DNA from: an uncultured Eubacteriales bacterium
Lineage (GTDB): Bacteria > Bacillota > Clostridia > Oscillospirales > Oscillospiraceae
Reading direction: 5' to 3'
DNA length: 64,000 nt
Assembly (NCBI GenBank): GCA_900540635.1
Contig: UQGU01000001.1
Span: 163,821-227,820, forward strand
The position numbers and the translations under genes are program-made. Below are positions 33,437-45,172 of this stretch, in pieces (position 1 is the first letter of the stretch; each line of letters opens with the position of its first letter). The notes beneath the pieces are model-generated. The model worked only from the letters and a program-made list of their open reading frames with translations. It did no database searches and had not been told where the DNA came from.

Positions 33437-33874
33437 TTATAAAACAATGGAATTTTCTTCCGAACCGTCCTGTTCCTCAAAAAGCTTCGGAATAATATAG
33501 CGTTTGCCTGTTACGGCAATGGCAAGCTGCGTCTTGTTGGCATAGCCTGTTTTTTGAAGAATATTGCGGATATGATACTTTATATTGTCTTTTGTATAAT
33601 CCTGCGGGTAGGAATTCTCCTCCTGCAATCCCTGAATGGCGCGGCGAAACTGCACAATGGCGGAAGCATTTTCTTCGGAAGTAATATTCTGGCGCAGCAT
33701 CTGCCGTATTGCAGAAACGCCCATGTTCATCTGGTCGTGCAGCCGTGATTTCATATTGAGGATCTCCTGCTCTCTGGTCGCCTCCTGCACATTCTCTGAC
33801 AGTGTTTTCAGTTCCTGATAAAAGACATTGGCCGGCCTCCGATCCCGTATAGGAAACATGTCCCGCACGCTCAC
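33437..33874 (-). CDS. chimeric regulator fragment: kinase-like coiled coil joined to LuxR HTH
   Basis: 145 residues. The first part (EILNMKSRLHDQMNMGVSAIRQ) resembles the dimerisation/phosphoacceptor helix of NarL-partner histidine kinases, with a LHDQ-type motif. The last part (NIKYHIRNILQKTGYANKTQLAI) is the recognition half of a LuxR-type HTH. Neither domain is complete, and the start codon is a GTG without a clear ribosome-binding site. The simplest reading is a kinase and regulator pair fused by an internal deletion. Probably not functional. Confidence 0.5.
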   Translation of the reverse strand: MSVRDMFPIRDRRPANVFYQELKTLSENVQEATREQEILNMKSRLHDQMNMGVSAIRQMLRQNITSEENASAIVQFRRAIQGLQEENSYPQDYTKDNIKYHIRNILQKTGYANKTQLAIAVTGKRYIIPKLFEEQDGSEENSIVL

Positions 33875-33938
33875 GCTGAAAGCTGCATAGACTGGCCGGA
33901 AGAATGCTCTTCGGAGACCTTGGCGAGGTGTTGTAAGT

Positions 33939-34175
33939 ATGCTGCGATTGAATGAGCTTGCCCCGGGCGGTGTGGGGCGTGTGGCGGGGCTGGAAACGGA
34001 GGGGGCTATGCGCCGAAGGCTCCTGGAATTGGGGCTGGTGGCAGGTACCCGGGTGCGATGCCTGGGCAGGAGCCCTCTGGGAGATCCGTCGGCCTATGAG
34101 ATCCGGGGAGCGGTGATCGCTCTGCGGGACAGGGACAGCGCTGGGGTGCTGGTGGAGGGCGAAGCATGGGACTGA
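33939..34175 (+). CDS. feoA: ferrous iron transport protein A
   Basis: A 78-aa FeoA with the SH3-like fold signature: LNELAPGGVGRV, MRRRLLELGLVAGTRV and a C-terminal YEIRGAVIALR. FeoA binds FeoB and supports ferrous iron uptake. It overlaps feoB by 10 nt. Confidence 0.92.
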   Translation: MLRLNELAPGGVGRVAGLETEGAMRRRLLELGLVAGTRVRCLGRSPLGDPSAYEIRGAVIALRDRDSAGVLVEGEAWD

Positions 34176-36205
34176 GCCGCGCTTCCGTTGGCCATGGAGC
34201 TCTGGATGGCCCTAAGACCATAGAAAAGGGCTGCATCGCCCTGGCCGGGAATCCCAATGTGGGCAAAAGCACCCTGTTCAATGCGCTTACCGGTATGCGG
34301 CAGCACACCGGTAACTGGCCGGGAAAGACCGTGGCCCTGGCCAGCGGAAGCTGGAATGGGCGGGTGCTGGTGGACCTGCCGGGGACTTATTCCCTGCTGT
34401 CCCACTCCCCGGAAGAGCAGGTGGCCCGGAATTTCCTGTGTACCGCCGGGCCGGAACGGGTCGTCGTAGTCTGCGATGCCACTACCCTGGAGCGGAATCT
34501 GGTGCTGGTACTGCAGATCCTGGAGATCACCTCCCGGGTGGTGGTCTGCGTCAACCTGATGGACGAGGCGAAGCGCAAGGGCCTTTCCCTGGACCTGAGC
34601 CTCCTGTCCCGGCGGCTGGGGATTCCGGTGGTTGGGGGCACTGCCCGGAAAAAGGGCAGCCTGCGCCGCCTGGAAGCGGTGCTGTCCGGAAACCTGCCGG
34701 AAAGCGTGCCTGTTTTCGTACCCTATCCCCCGGAAATTGAGGGGGCTGTGGAGAACATTCAGCAGTGCCTGCCGGACGGCACGCTGCCGAAACGTTTTCT
34801 GGCCCTGAAGGCCCTGGAGGGAGACCCCACGCTTTTGGAGGATCTTGGCATTCCTCCGGAAGCCCGGCAGGCAGCAGAAAGTGCCAGGAGCACTCTGACC
34901 ATGACGGATGGGGCGCTGACGGACGCCCTGGCAGCGGCCCCCGTCCGCCTGGCGGAAAAAATCGCCCAGGGCGTCGTGCATCGGGAGAAGACACCCTATT
35001 CCCAGCTGGACCGGAGGATCGACCGGATCCTGCTGTCCCGATCCCTGGGCTATCCGGCCATGCTGGCGCTGTTAGCTCTTGTCCTGTGGCTGACATTGGT
35101 AGGGGCGAATTCCATATCAGATGGCTTGCAGGGGCTTTTGAACCGAGGGGAGGGCCTCCTTTTGCAGCTTCTGACCGGCTGGGGTGCTCCGGCGTGGCTA
35201 ACGGGAGCGCTGGTGCTGGGGGCCTGGCGGACGACGGCTTGGGTCTGTGCCGTCATGCTGCCGCCCATGGCCATTTTCTTTCCGCTGTTTACGCTTCTGG
35301 AAGATGTGGGGTATCTGCCCCGGGCGGCCTTCCTGCTGGACCGCCCCTTCTGCTGCTGCCGGGGCTGCGGAAAGCAGGCTCTGACCATGTGCATGGGACT
35401 GGGCTGCAATGCCGCCGGAGTGGTAGGCTGCCGGATCATCGACTCGCCCCGGGAGCGGCTGCTGGCCATTCTCACCAACAGTATGGTGCCCTGTAACGGC
35501 CGTTTTCCCCTGATGATCACCCTGCTGGCCGTTTTTTTCGGCGGGCAGGCATGGCAGCAGGCGGGGCTGCTGACCCTGGTGATCGTCTTTGCCGTGGCGG
35601 TGACTCTGGCGGCCACCTGGGGGCTGAGTCACACGGTGCTGCGGGGCGAGCCCTCGGCCTTTGCCCTGGAGCTGCCGCCCTACCGGAAGCCCCAGGTTGG
35701 GGCCGTTATCATCCGTTCGGTGCTGGACCGGACGCTGTTCGTTCTGGGTAGGGCCCTGGCTGTAGCCTGTCCGGCTGGGATTGTGCTGTGGCTGCTGGCG
35801 AATATTCAAATGAGAAATGGGACGGTCCTGAGCGCCGCTGCCGCCCTGCTGGAGCCCCTGGGCCGAGCCATGGGGCTGGACGGAACGGTGCTGCTGGCAT
35901 TCATTCTGGGCTTCCCCGCCAATGAGATTGTGCTGCCCATTGCCATTATGGGCTATCGGGCCCAGGAAAGTCTCACCGCAGTGGACAGCGGGAGTCTGCT
36001 GACCATTTTGCAATCCAACGGCTGGACCTGGCAAAGGGCGGTGAGTATGCTGCTGTTTACCCTGCTCCACTGGCCCTGCTCCACCACCCTGCTGACCATC
36101 CGCCGGGAGACCGGCAGCCGCAAATGGACGGCACTGGCCGCCCTGCTGCCAACGGCGCTGGGTGTGATTCTGTGCTGCCTGTTCACCGCCGTTTTTGGCG
36201 CATAA
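34166..36205 (+). CDS. feoB: ferrous iron transport protein B
   Basis: A 679-aa inner-membrane Fe(II) transporter with an N-terminal GTPase domain. G1 is GNPNVGKST (residue 28 on), G3 DLPGTY, and G4 NLMD; the GDI-like helical domain follows. The membrane domain carries two Gate motifs, including the cysteine-rich FCCCRGCGKQALTMCMGLGCNA and FPANEIVLPI. The length is near the family norm. Codons are GC-rich. It is co-transcribed with feoA. Confidence 0.95.
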   Translation: MGLSRASVGHGALDGPKTIEKGCIALAGNPNVGKSTLFNALTGMRQHTGNWPGKTVALASGSWNGRVLVDLPGTYSLLSHSPEEQVARNFLCTAGPERVVVVCDATTLERNLVLVLQILEITSRVVVCVNLMDEAKRKGLSLDLSLLSRRLGIPVVGGTARKKGSLRRLEAVLSGNLPESVPVFVPYPPEIEGAVENIQQCLPDGTLPKRFLALKALEGDPTLLEDLGIPPEARQAAESARSTLTMTDGALTDALAAAPVRLAEKIAQGVVHREKTPYSQLDRRIDRILLSRSLGYPAMLALLALVLWLTLVGANSISDGLQGLLNRGEGLLLQLLTGWGAPAWLTGALVLGAWRTTAWVCAVMLPPMAIFFPLFTLLEDVGYLPRAAFLLDRPFCCCRGCGKQALTMCMGLGCNAAGVVGCRIIDSPRERLLAILTNSMVPCNGRFPLMITLLAVFFGGQAWQQAGLLTLVIVFAVAVTLAATWGLSHTVLRGEPSAFALELPPYRKPQVGAVIIRSVLDRTLFVLGRALAVACPAGIVLWLLANIQMRNGTVLSAAAALLEPLGRAMGLDGTVLLAFILGFPANEIVLPIAIMGYRAQESLTAVDSGSLLTILQSNGWTWQRAVSMLLFTLLHWPCSTTLLTIRRETGSRKWTALAALLPTALGVILCCLFTAVFGA

Positions 36206-36250
36206 CAGCAAAGTCCCCGGGATTTTCACGATCCCGGGGACTTTGCTGTT
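36204..36250. terminator. perfect 20-bp hairpin between feoB and larC
   Basis: Bases 36204-36223 are the exact complement of 36231-36250, with a 7-nt loop. Neither side has a U tract, so it may act as a bidirectional stop between the convergent genes or as an RNA end stabiliser. Confidence 0.7.
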
Positions 36251-36418
36251 GGAAATAGAAAGAGAAGAGAGAAGAGAGAGGTCTATCCGTAAAACGAAAG
36301 GGAAGCTTGTTTCTTGTGTTCCGCTTTCGTGCCCTTATCATATCTTCCGACTGTGAAAGGAATTTAACGGAAAACGAAACAATTTGGGGATAAACCGTGA
36401 ATATTCCGTGTCGGCAGT

Positions 36419-37186
36419 TCAGCCCTGCCCAAGCATGGCGCGCAGGCAGTTGGCTGCGGGGAAATCCTTCTGGCCCAGGCCGTAGCCCATGCGCTCCACG
36501 GTCATGAGCGGCATGGGACCAAAGCCGGATACAAACTGCCGGATCAGAGCAGCACCGGTGGGGGTGCACAGCTCCCCTTCGATGTTCCCGGCCCGGATGG
36601 GCACCCCCAGCAGCAGCTCTGCCGTGGCCGGGGCGGGCACGGGCAGCAGCCCATGGGCGCAGCGGGTCTTTCCGAAGCCAACCTGTACGGGGGAGGCAAC
36701 GATTTTCTCCGCTCCCAGCTGCTCCAGAAGAAAGCACACGGCGGTAATATCTGCCAAAGCGTCCATAGTGCCGACCTCATGGAAATGGATTTCCGTCACG
36801 GGAACGCCGTGGACATGGCCTTCCGCCTGGGCGATTTTTTCGTAGACGGCCATGACGTTTCCTTTCACGCTCTGGGAGACGTGCAATCCATCAACCAGGG
36901 CTTGAATGTCCGCCATAGAGCTGTGGTGGTGCCCGTGGTGGTCGCGATGTTCATGGTGATCGTGGTGATGCGCGTCGCCCTCTTCCTCGCCGTGAATCAG
37001 CACCCGCATATGGGTGCCGCGGATGCCGCACTTGGCGCTGTCCTCCGGCTGGAAAACCACCCCCGGCAGCCCCAGGCCGTTCAGCTGCTCCAGAGCCCGG
37101 GCCCGGTCCGGCATCAGCTCAAAAAGGGCGGCGGTGAGCATATCCCCGGCAGCGCCCATTCCTAAGTCCAGATAAAGTGTGTTCAT
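36419..37186 (-). CDS. larC: nickel insertion protein LarC, N-terminal part only
   Basis: 255 residues starting MNTLYLDLGMGAAGDM, matching LarC1. A His-rich loop at about residues 72-92 (HGEEEGDAHHHDHH, then HHGHHH) probably binds nickel. Further family blocks are EIHFHEVGTMDALADI and CTPTGAALIRQFV. LarC makes the nickel-pincer nucleotide cofactor of lactate racemase and its relatives and normally has a second half (LarC2, about 150-170 aa). Here a stop at 36419 follows AMLGQG, and only the hairpin and feoB come after. In some species LarC1 and LarC2 are joined by ribosomal frameshifting, but no LarC2-like frame is visible here. Confidence 0.85.
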   Translation of the reverse strand: MNTLYLDLGMGAAGDMLTAALFELMPDRARALEQLNGLGLPGVVFQPEDSAKCGIRGTHMRVLIHGEEEGDAHHHDHHEHRDHHGHHHSSMADIQALVDGLHVSQSVKGNVMAVYEKIAQAEGHVHGVPVTEIHFHEVGTMDALADITAVCFLLEQLGAEKIVASPVQVGFGKTRCAHGLLPVPAPATAELLLGVPIRAGNIEGELCTPTGAALIRQFVSGFGPMPLMTVERMGYGLGQKDFPAANCLRAMLGQG

Positions 37187-37269
37187 TGTGCCTCCTGTTA
37201 TATGGCCGTGAAACCGGAAAAGGCTCCGATGCTTCTGCGTCAGGGCTGTTACCTTTTGCTTGTCCACGG

Positions 37270-38367
37270 CTATTTCTCCTTTTGAAGCTCTGCCAGGATC
37301 CGCATGTGATCGGCGGCCATGGTTTCCACGGTGTAGGGCCTTATGGTTTCCAGAGCGGCGGCCCCAAAGGCGGCGCTGTGGACAATGGCGTCCGTAATGG
37401 CCATCCGCAGGGCCCGGACATCCTCCGGCGGCACCAGAAAGCCGTTCTTTCCGTTTTCAATCAATGTCAGACCGGCGTTGCACATGGTGGTGGTGATAAC
37501 CCCCAGGCCGCAGGACATGGCTTCGCCCACCACCAGGCCCCAGATATCCTCCCGGGTGGGCAGCACGAACAGGTCCGCCGCCAGGTAATAGCTCTCCAGC
37601 TCCTGCTTGGTCTTGAAGCCCACGAAATGCACGTTGGTCAGGTCATTTTCCCGGGCATAGGTCAGGTATTCCTCCGTAGGCTTGCCGCCCACGATATAAA
37701 CGCCGATGTGCTTATCCAGGGCGTTGACTGCCTGTAAAAGAACATCAAAGCCCTTCCGGGGGATGAACTGTCCCACGGAGAGCAGCATCTTCTCTTCCGG
37801 AACGCCCAAGGCCTTCCGCAGAGCCTGCTTGTGCTCCAGGCTGACAGGGGCGGCGAGAATATCACGCTCTGTCAGAGAGGAGAAATGGTAGCGCCGCAGG
37901 GCATCGGCCTTTGCGCCGTAGTGCAGGTAGTATTTGTCCAGCTCCTGGCAGGTGGAGAGGTACAGCGTCGCGCCCCGGATGCTCTGGGCCTTGATGCGCT
38001 CTTTCAGCCCATCTCCGCTTTTTGCGAAAGCGCCGTCCCCCTCCAGGCAGTAGGGAATCCGGCGCAGCTTACACCAGGAAATGGCCAGAAGCTCCGTAGG
38101 TGAGGAATTGCCGCAGATGACGATGGCGTCCCAGCCCTTTTCCAGCCAGGAGATAATACCGGGGCACAGGGCCTTGTCCACATCTGTGGCCTTGCCCTTT
38201 AAGAATACGGTTTCGTAATCCCCCTCCTGGGCGGCGGTCCATTTTTCGTCCCGTTCCGCAGAGGCATGGAGCTGGTAGAGCACGGTAAGGCGGCAGCTCC
38301 GGCTCAGTGTATTAAAAAAGGCCACCCGATAGGGCGACGGCACGTTGGCCAAAAACAAAATGCGCAT
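37270..38367 (-). CDS. glycosyltransferase family 4-like protein
   Basis: A 365-aa cytosolic/peripheral glycosyltransferase with two Rossmann halves. Visible signatures are MRILFLANVPSPYRVAFF at the start, LLSVGQFIPRKGFDVLLQA (donor-domain start), VHFVGFKTKQELESYY, and the E-x7-E-like DIWGLVVGEAMSCGLGVI. The acceptor is unknown. The ATG at 38367 has a weak site; a GTG at 38385 with AGAGG upstream is an alternative start. The gene lies 83 nt upstream of larC. Confidence 0.88.
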   Translation of the reverse strand: MRILFLANVPSPYRVAFFNTLSRSCRLTVLYQLHASAERDEKWTAAQEGDYETVFLKGKATDVDKALCPGIISWLEKGWDAIVICGNSSPTELLAISWCKLRRIPYCLEGDGAFAKSGDGLKERIKAQSIRGATLYLSTCQELDKYYLHYGAKADALRRYHFSSLTERDILAAPVSLEHKQALRKALGVPEEKMLLSVGQFIPRKGFDVLLQAVNALDKHIGVYIVGGKPTEEYLTYARENDLTNVHFVGFKTKQELESYYLAADLFVLPTREDIWGLVVGEAMSCGLGVITTTMCNAGLTLIENGKNGFLVPPEDVRALRMAITDAIVHSAAFGAAALETIRPYTVETMAADHMRILAELQKEK

Positions 38368-38483
38368 TTTCTGACTGTCTTCCACAGGCAAGTCCCTCTT
38401 TCTCCCCGCCGAAAACGGGAGCCTCGGTATGTCTTTACATAACAAATTATACCACAGCCCATTTGACCGTGTCAATGAAAACA

Positions 38484-38513
38484 GAAAATTCCCCGGAAGC
38501 AGCGCTTCCGGGG
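38484..38513 (-). terminator. intrinsic terminator of the MFS transporter gene
   Basis: On the minus strand a 10-bp stem (CCCCGGAAGC with its complement, 3-nt loop) is followed by AATTTTC, 14 nt past the stop codon. Confidence 0.8.
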
Positions 38514-38526
38514 AGAGGAGGCAATC

Positions 38527-39813
38527 TTAACCTCTTGCCTTATTCAGCTTGTCCGCTTTGCAGAACAGCACATAGCCGATGGCAAACAGGATCACCAGAG
38601 TGCCCACGGCGATGCTCTCGTTTTGCAGCTCCTGGCCGAAAATATGGACGGTGGTTCCGGCGGTGAGCTGGCTGATGACGGCAATCAGGGTGGTGCCCAG
38701 GAAGGCCGCGCCCTTGCCGCAGATGTCCATCAGGCCGAAGTATTCACCGCTGCGCTCCGGCGGGATGATTTTGCCGAGATAAGACCGGCTCAGGGCCTGA
38801 ATGCCGCCCTGGAACATGCCCACAAGGACGGCCAGAACCCAGAACTGCCACTGACTTTTCAGGAAGACCGCGAAGAGGGTGATGCCCGTATAGGCCAGGA
38901 TGCACAGCTTGATCAGCTTGCCGGTGTCCTTCGCAGCGGACAGGCGGCCGAAGAGAATGGCGAAGGGAAAGGCCACAAACTGGGTGACGAGCAATGCCAG
39001 CAGCAGCCCTGTGCTGTCCAGGCCCAGGGCCGTGCCATAGGCGGTTGCCATATCGATGATGGTGTAAACGCCGTCAATGAAGAAGAAAAAGGCGATGAGG
39101 TAGATGAGAATGTGCTTTTCCTTGCTGGCATCCCGGAAGGTGCGGCCCAGCTGCCGGAAGGTATCCTTGATGGGATGCTGCGCCCGCTCCACATAGGCCT
39201 TTTGACGGTAGCTCTTCAGCAGCGGCAATGTGCAGCCCAGCCACCAGACGGCAACCAGCAGGAAGGAGACGGTCATAGCCGTGCCGGCGGACAGGCCAAT
39301 TTTGTCCCCCAGCAGCACCAGCACCAGGCAGAGAATGAAGGGAATGACGGAACCGATGTAGCCATAGGCGTAGCCCTGGGAGGAGACGTTGTCCATGCGT
39401 GCATCGGTGGTGACCTCCGGCAGCATGGCGTCGTAGAACACCAGGCTGGAGGAATAGCCCACCTTGGCCAGAACATAGATCACCAGAAAGGACAGCCAGC
39501 TCCAGGCAGCGCCCAGGGCGGCGCAGCCGATGACGCCCAGCAGCATCATGGCTACGAACAGCTTCTTTTTAAAGCCCTTCTGGTCTGCCAGTGTGCCGCA
39601 GATGGGGGCGATGAAGGCCACCATCAGTGTAGATACGGAGCCTGCATAGCCCCAGAAGGCCAGATACTGGCTTTCGTTCAGTCCGCCTGCGCCTGCCAGG
39701 GAATTAAAGTAAATGGGAATCAGGGTGGATACCAGCAGGATGAAGGCGGAGTTGCCCACATCGTAGAGAATCCAGTTTCGTTCCAGGGTCGTGAGCTTAA
39801 ATTTTTTCTCCAT
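38527..39813 (-). CDS. MFS transporter, UMF1/Atg22-like family
   Basis: A 428-aa protein with twelve hydrophobic segments. The opening WILYDVGNSAFILLVSTLIPIYF, the GTLADQKGFKKKLF loop and the RSYLGKIIPPERSGEYFGLMD motif (seen as RSYLGKIIP and SGEYFGLMD) identify the UMF1/Vps22-like MFS group. The substrate is unknown; relatives export amino acids or drugs. The next gene upstream is the phospholipase-like gene, 14 nt away. Confidence 0.9.
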   Translation of the reverse strand: MEKKFKLTTLERNWILYDVGNSAFILLVSTLIPIYFNSLAGAGGLNESQYLAFWGYAGSVSTLMVAFIAPICGTLADQKGFKKKLFVAMMLLGVIGCAALGAAWSWLSFLVIYVLAKVGYSSSLVFYDAMLPEVTTDARMDNVSSQGYAYGYIGSVIPFILCLVLVLLGDKIGLSAGTAMTVSFLLVAVWWLGCTLPLLKSYRQKAYVERAQHPIKDTFRQLGRTFRDASKEKHILIYLIAFFFFIDGVYTIIDMATAYGTALGLDSTGLLLALLVTQFVAFPFAILFGRLSAAKDTGKLIKLCILAYTGITLFAVFLKSQWQFWVLAVLVGMFQGGIQALSRSYLGKIIPPERSGEYFGLMDICGKGAAFLGTTLIAVISQLTAGTTVHIFGQELQNESIAVGTLVILFAIGYVLFCKADKLNKARG

Positions 39814-39827
39814 AGTGACTTCCTTTC

Positions 39828-40604
39828 TTATCCGAAGGTGGGGTCAAATTCCGGACCCAGAGGGACCCCGTCTTTCAGAGCATCGGCCAGCTGGGCTGCC
39901 AGGGCGGGAAAATCCGCCAGAGCTGCGGAGTAGGCTTCAAAAATGGGTTCGTCCAGGTGGGCATACATGGGATTGGGGCCAACGGTCATGAGAAAGGCCC
40001 GCCCCCGTCTGCCGCCCAGTCCCAGAAGCCGCTTGGCAAACCGCCGGTTCCGGGATGTGGCCACATGGTGCACATTGGCCAGATTCCGGACGCACCAGCC
40101 GAAGGCCCGGGGGGAGAGATCCTCATACAGCGCCGCAGCGGTGGCCCGCTCGCCCCGGGTCATGCGCAGAGATTTGTAGTAGTCCTGCAGGTGGGGCGGC
40201 AGTTTCCCGTCCTTTTGCAGCAGGAATCGGTCAAATTCCGTCTCCAGCTCCATGTGGTCCAGGTCAGCCTCCTCTGTGGCGGCATTGATCAGGGGATGGC
40301 AATGGGAGTCCAGGCAGTAGTGGGCCAAAACGCCGAAGAGATAGGCGGCGGCCCCTTCCGAGGGGGCGGCGCGGTAGCGCACCAGGGCTGCCTCGAAAAA
40401 GGCTTTTCCGGTCATGGCGTGGCAGTGATGGCCCTGCTTGTCCACGGCATTTTCCACCAGGGGATTGTAGTAGAACAGGGGGTCCGGCCCCTGAGTGCCG
40501 ACGTTATAGAGCTGGGTCAGATTTTTGGCTGCGGCCCGGTAGGGCGTAGGGATGGCGGACAGGACCTCCCAGCCGAAGCGAAGATGGGCATAGGCAGAGG
40601 GCAT
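39828..40604 (-). CDS. zinc-dependent phospholipase C family protein
   Basis: A 258-aa protein of the zinc phospholipase C/S1-P1-like superfamily. Visible histidines that suit three-zinc binding are in PSAYAHLRFG, QGHHCHAMTG, VLAHYCLDSHCHPLI and DHMELETEFD. There is no signal peptide, unlike secreted alpha-toxins, so this is the intracellular branch of unknown substrate. An AGGTGA site precedes the ATG. Confidence 0.85.
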   Translation of the reverse strand: MPSAYAHLRFGWEVLSAIPTPYRAAAKNLTQLYNVGTQGPDPLFYYNPLVENAVDKQGHHCHAMTGKAFFEAALVRYRAAPSEGAAAYLFGVLAHYCLDSHCHPLINAATEEADLDHMELETEFDRFLLQKDGKLPPHLQDYYKSLRMTRGERATAAALYEDLSPRAFGWCVRNLANVHHVATSRNRRFAKRLLGLGGRRGRAFLMTVGPNPMYAHLDEPIFEAYSAALADFPALAAQLADALKDGVPLGPEFDPTFG

Positions 40605-40710
40605 TGTATCACCTCATTCGTTTTTCTTTTCCCATTGTAGCGCGTTTTTGGCAGAAAAACCAGCTTTATTTTTGTAAAATTCCATTTACGCAAATCCCGC
40701 ATTTGCCGCA

Positions 40711-40739
40711 TTGCAAAGAAAATGGAAATGTGATATAAT
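40711..40739 (+). promoter_or_regulatory. SigA promoter of alaX
   Basis: TTGCAA (40711-40716) and perfect TATAAT (40734-40739) with a 17-bp spacer. Confidence 0.8.
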
Positions 40740-40795
40740 AGAAAATCAGGAAATTTTCAGAATCTTCCCAGGAAAAAGGAAGAAAATGAAAGGGA

Positions 40796-41977
40796 ATGAA
40801 GATAGTTATGGAAACTGAAAAAATATACTATGCCGATTGCCATTGCGCAACTTTCCGGGCCCGGGTGCTGGAATGCAGCGAGACGGAGGGAGGCTTTGCC
40901 GTTACATTGGACAGAACTGCCTTCTATCCCCTGGGCGGCGGTCAGGCGGCGGATACGGGCACCTTAGGCGGCGTCCGGGTGCTGGATACCCGGGAGGAGG
41001 GGGAGAAAATCGTCCACCTGTGCGACGGCCCCTTGACCGTGAGCAGCACCGTGGATGGGCAGATCGATTATGAGGCACGGTTTGTCCGGATGCAGCAGCA
41101 CACGGGGGAGCACATCGTTTCCGGCATTCTCCACAGGCTGTACGGCTGCCACAATACTGGCTTCCACATGAATCAGACCGGCATTGTCATTGATTTTGAC
41201 GCCGTGATCCCGGCGGAAAAGCTGCCGGAAATCGAGCGAGAGGCCAATGAGGCCATCTGGAAAAACATCCCCCTGCACATCTGGACCCCCGGTCCCGAGG
41301 AGTTGAAGAAGGTCCCCTACCGGACCAAGCGGGCCCTGCCCTGGCCGGTGCGGATCGTGGAGGTGCCGGGCTTTGATATCTGCGCCTGCTGCGGCGTCCA
41401 TGTGGCGGCGACGGGCGAGATCGGGCTCATCAAGCTTCTCTCTGCCATTCCCTGCCGGGGCGGCACCCGCATCGAAATGGCGGCAGGCCGGGCGGCCTTT
41501 GATCTGATGAATGCGGTGTTCGACCAGAACCGGCAGGTTTCCCGGCTCCTCTCTGCCCAGCTGACCCAGACGGCTCAGGGGGCGGAGCAGCTGCTGGACA
41601 CCCTGAACGGCTGGAAATACCGCTCAGGGGCTCTGGAGCGGCAGCTCTTTGCCTATCAGGCGGCGGCTATGGAAGGAATGGGGGACTGCTTCTTCTTTGC
41701 GGACGGCCTGAATCCCGAGGGCTTGCGGAATTTAACAGACCAGGCTTCCGCCAAAACCGGCGGCATTGCGGCGGGATTTTCCAGGAATGAAAACGGCTTC
41801 CACTATTGCCTGGCCCTGCCCGGCGGCGATCTGCGGGGGCTGAACAGGGAGCTGACCGCCGCCCTGAATGGCCGCGGCGGCGGCAAGCCCAATTTCCAGC
41901 AGGGCAGCGTGAAGGCAGAGGAGCGCGAAATTCAGGCGTTTTTTGCGGGAAAGGGCTTTAAAAAGGGAAAAATCTGA
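40796..41977 (+). CDS. alaX: alanyl-tRNA editing protein AlaX with DHHA1 domain
   Basis: A 393-aa trans-editing protein that hydrolyses Ser- or Gly-tRNA(Ala). Zinc ligands are His102 and His106 in QQHTGEHIVSG and Cys198/His202 in CACCGVH. The N-terminal part holds FYPLGGGQAADTG, which is the AlaRS editing-domain hallmark. The C-terminal 150 residues form a DHHA1-like domain (GIAAGFSRNENGFHYCLALPGGDL), so this is the long AlaX-L form. The start could also be the ATG four codons downstream at 40808. Confidence 0.93.
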   Translation: MKIVMETEKIYYADCHCATFRARVLECSETEGGFAVTLDRTAFYPLGGGQAADTGTLGGVRVLDTREEGEKIVHLCDGPLTVSSTVDGQIDYEARFVRMQQHTGEHIVSGILHRLYGCHNTGFHMNQTGIVIDFDAVIPAEKLPEIEREANEAIWKNIPLHIWTPGPEELKKVPYRTKRALPWPVRIVEVPGFDICACCGVHVAATGEIGLIKLLSAIPCRGGTRIEMAAGRAAFDLMNAVFDQNRQVSRLLSAQLTQTAQGAEQLLDTLNGWKYRSGALERQLFAYQAAAMEGMGDCFFFADGLNPEGLRNLTDQASAKTGGIAAGFSRNENGFHYCLALPGGDLRGLNRELTAALNGRGGGKPNFQQGSVKAEEREIQAFFAGKGFKKGKI

Positions 41978-41987
41978 CCCTAATCTT

Positions 41988-42260
41988 CCCCTGCGGGGAA
42001 GGGGGACCGCCGCAGCGGATCTGATCTCCTATAGCTGCCGGTGGCAGCTATGCTATAATTTATGGATGAGGGGTGTTGTGGGAGAGGGCAGTGCGTGACT
42101 TGAGTTGCCCTTTCTTACCGCTCTCTCCTATAACGCCCCTCCTCAGTCAGGGCTTCGCCCTGCCAGCTCCACTTTTTATGGTATAGCTGCCACCGGCAGC
42201 TATTTTGAATTAGATTCGCTGCGCGACGCACCGCCCGGAGGGGAAGCCTTCTTGCTGAGA
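41988..42260. repeat. foldback repeat with nested MITE-like element (42031-42203)
   Basis: The outer ends carry CTTCCCCTGCGGGGAAG and GGAGGGGAAGCCTTC. Inside, a 21-bp sequence at 42031-42051 (ATAGCTGCC, GGT, GGCAGCTAT) recurs as its exact complement at 42183-42203, each arm also being a self-hairpin, with more internal pairing (GATGAGGGG against the CCCCTC at 42134-42141). The segment CAGTCAGGGCTTCGCCCTG is shared with the repeat at 53.3 kb. No transposase is encoded, so it is non-autonomous. Confidence 0.75.
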
Positions 42261-42310
42261 TTTGCCGCGTTTGTTCACAAAATACTCTATATTTTTTGAT
42301 TGCCATATGT

Positions 42311-42316
42311 TATAAT
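42311..42316 (+). promoter_or_regulatory. -10 element upstream of secA
   Basis: A perfect TATAAT lies 70 bp before secA. The -35 region at the expected distance (TATATT) is weak, so an activator or strong UP element may be needed. Confidence 0.5.
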
Positions 42317-42385
42317 GCATTGAATTATAAGAAAATGGAAGAAGCTCCGGGGATCATCCCCGGAATTTGAAAGGAGAGATGTCCA

Positions 42386-45154
<2,769 letters not shown>

Positions 45155-45172
45155 ACCTTCAGGAGAAACAGA

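Noticed and set aside
36183..36737. A frame downstream of larC that might supply LarC2 by ribosomal frameshift
   Set aside because: It overlaps larC out of frame, has no LarC2 motifs, and continues into the hairpin and AT-rich spacer with non-protein composition.
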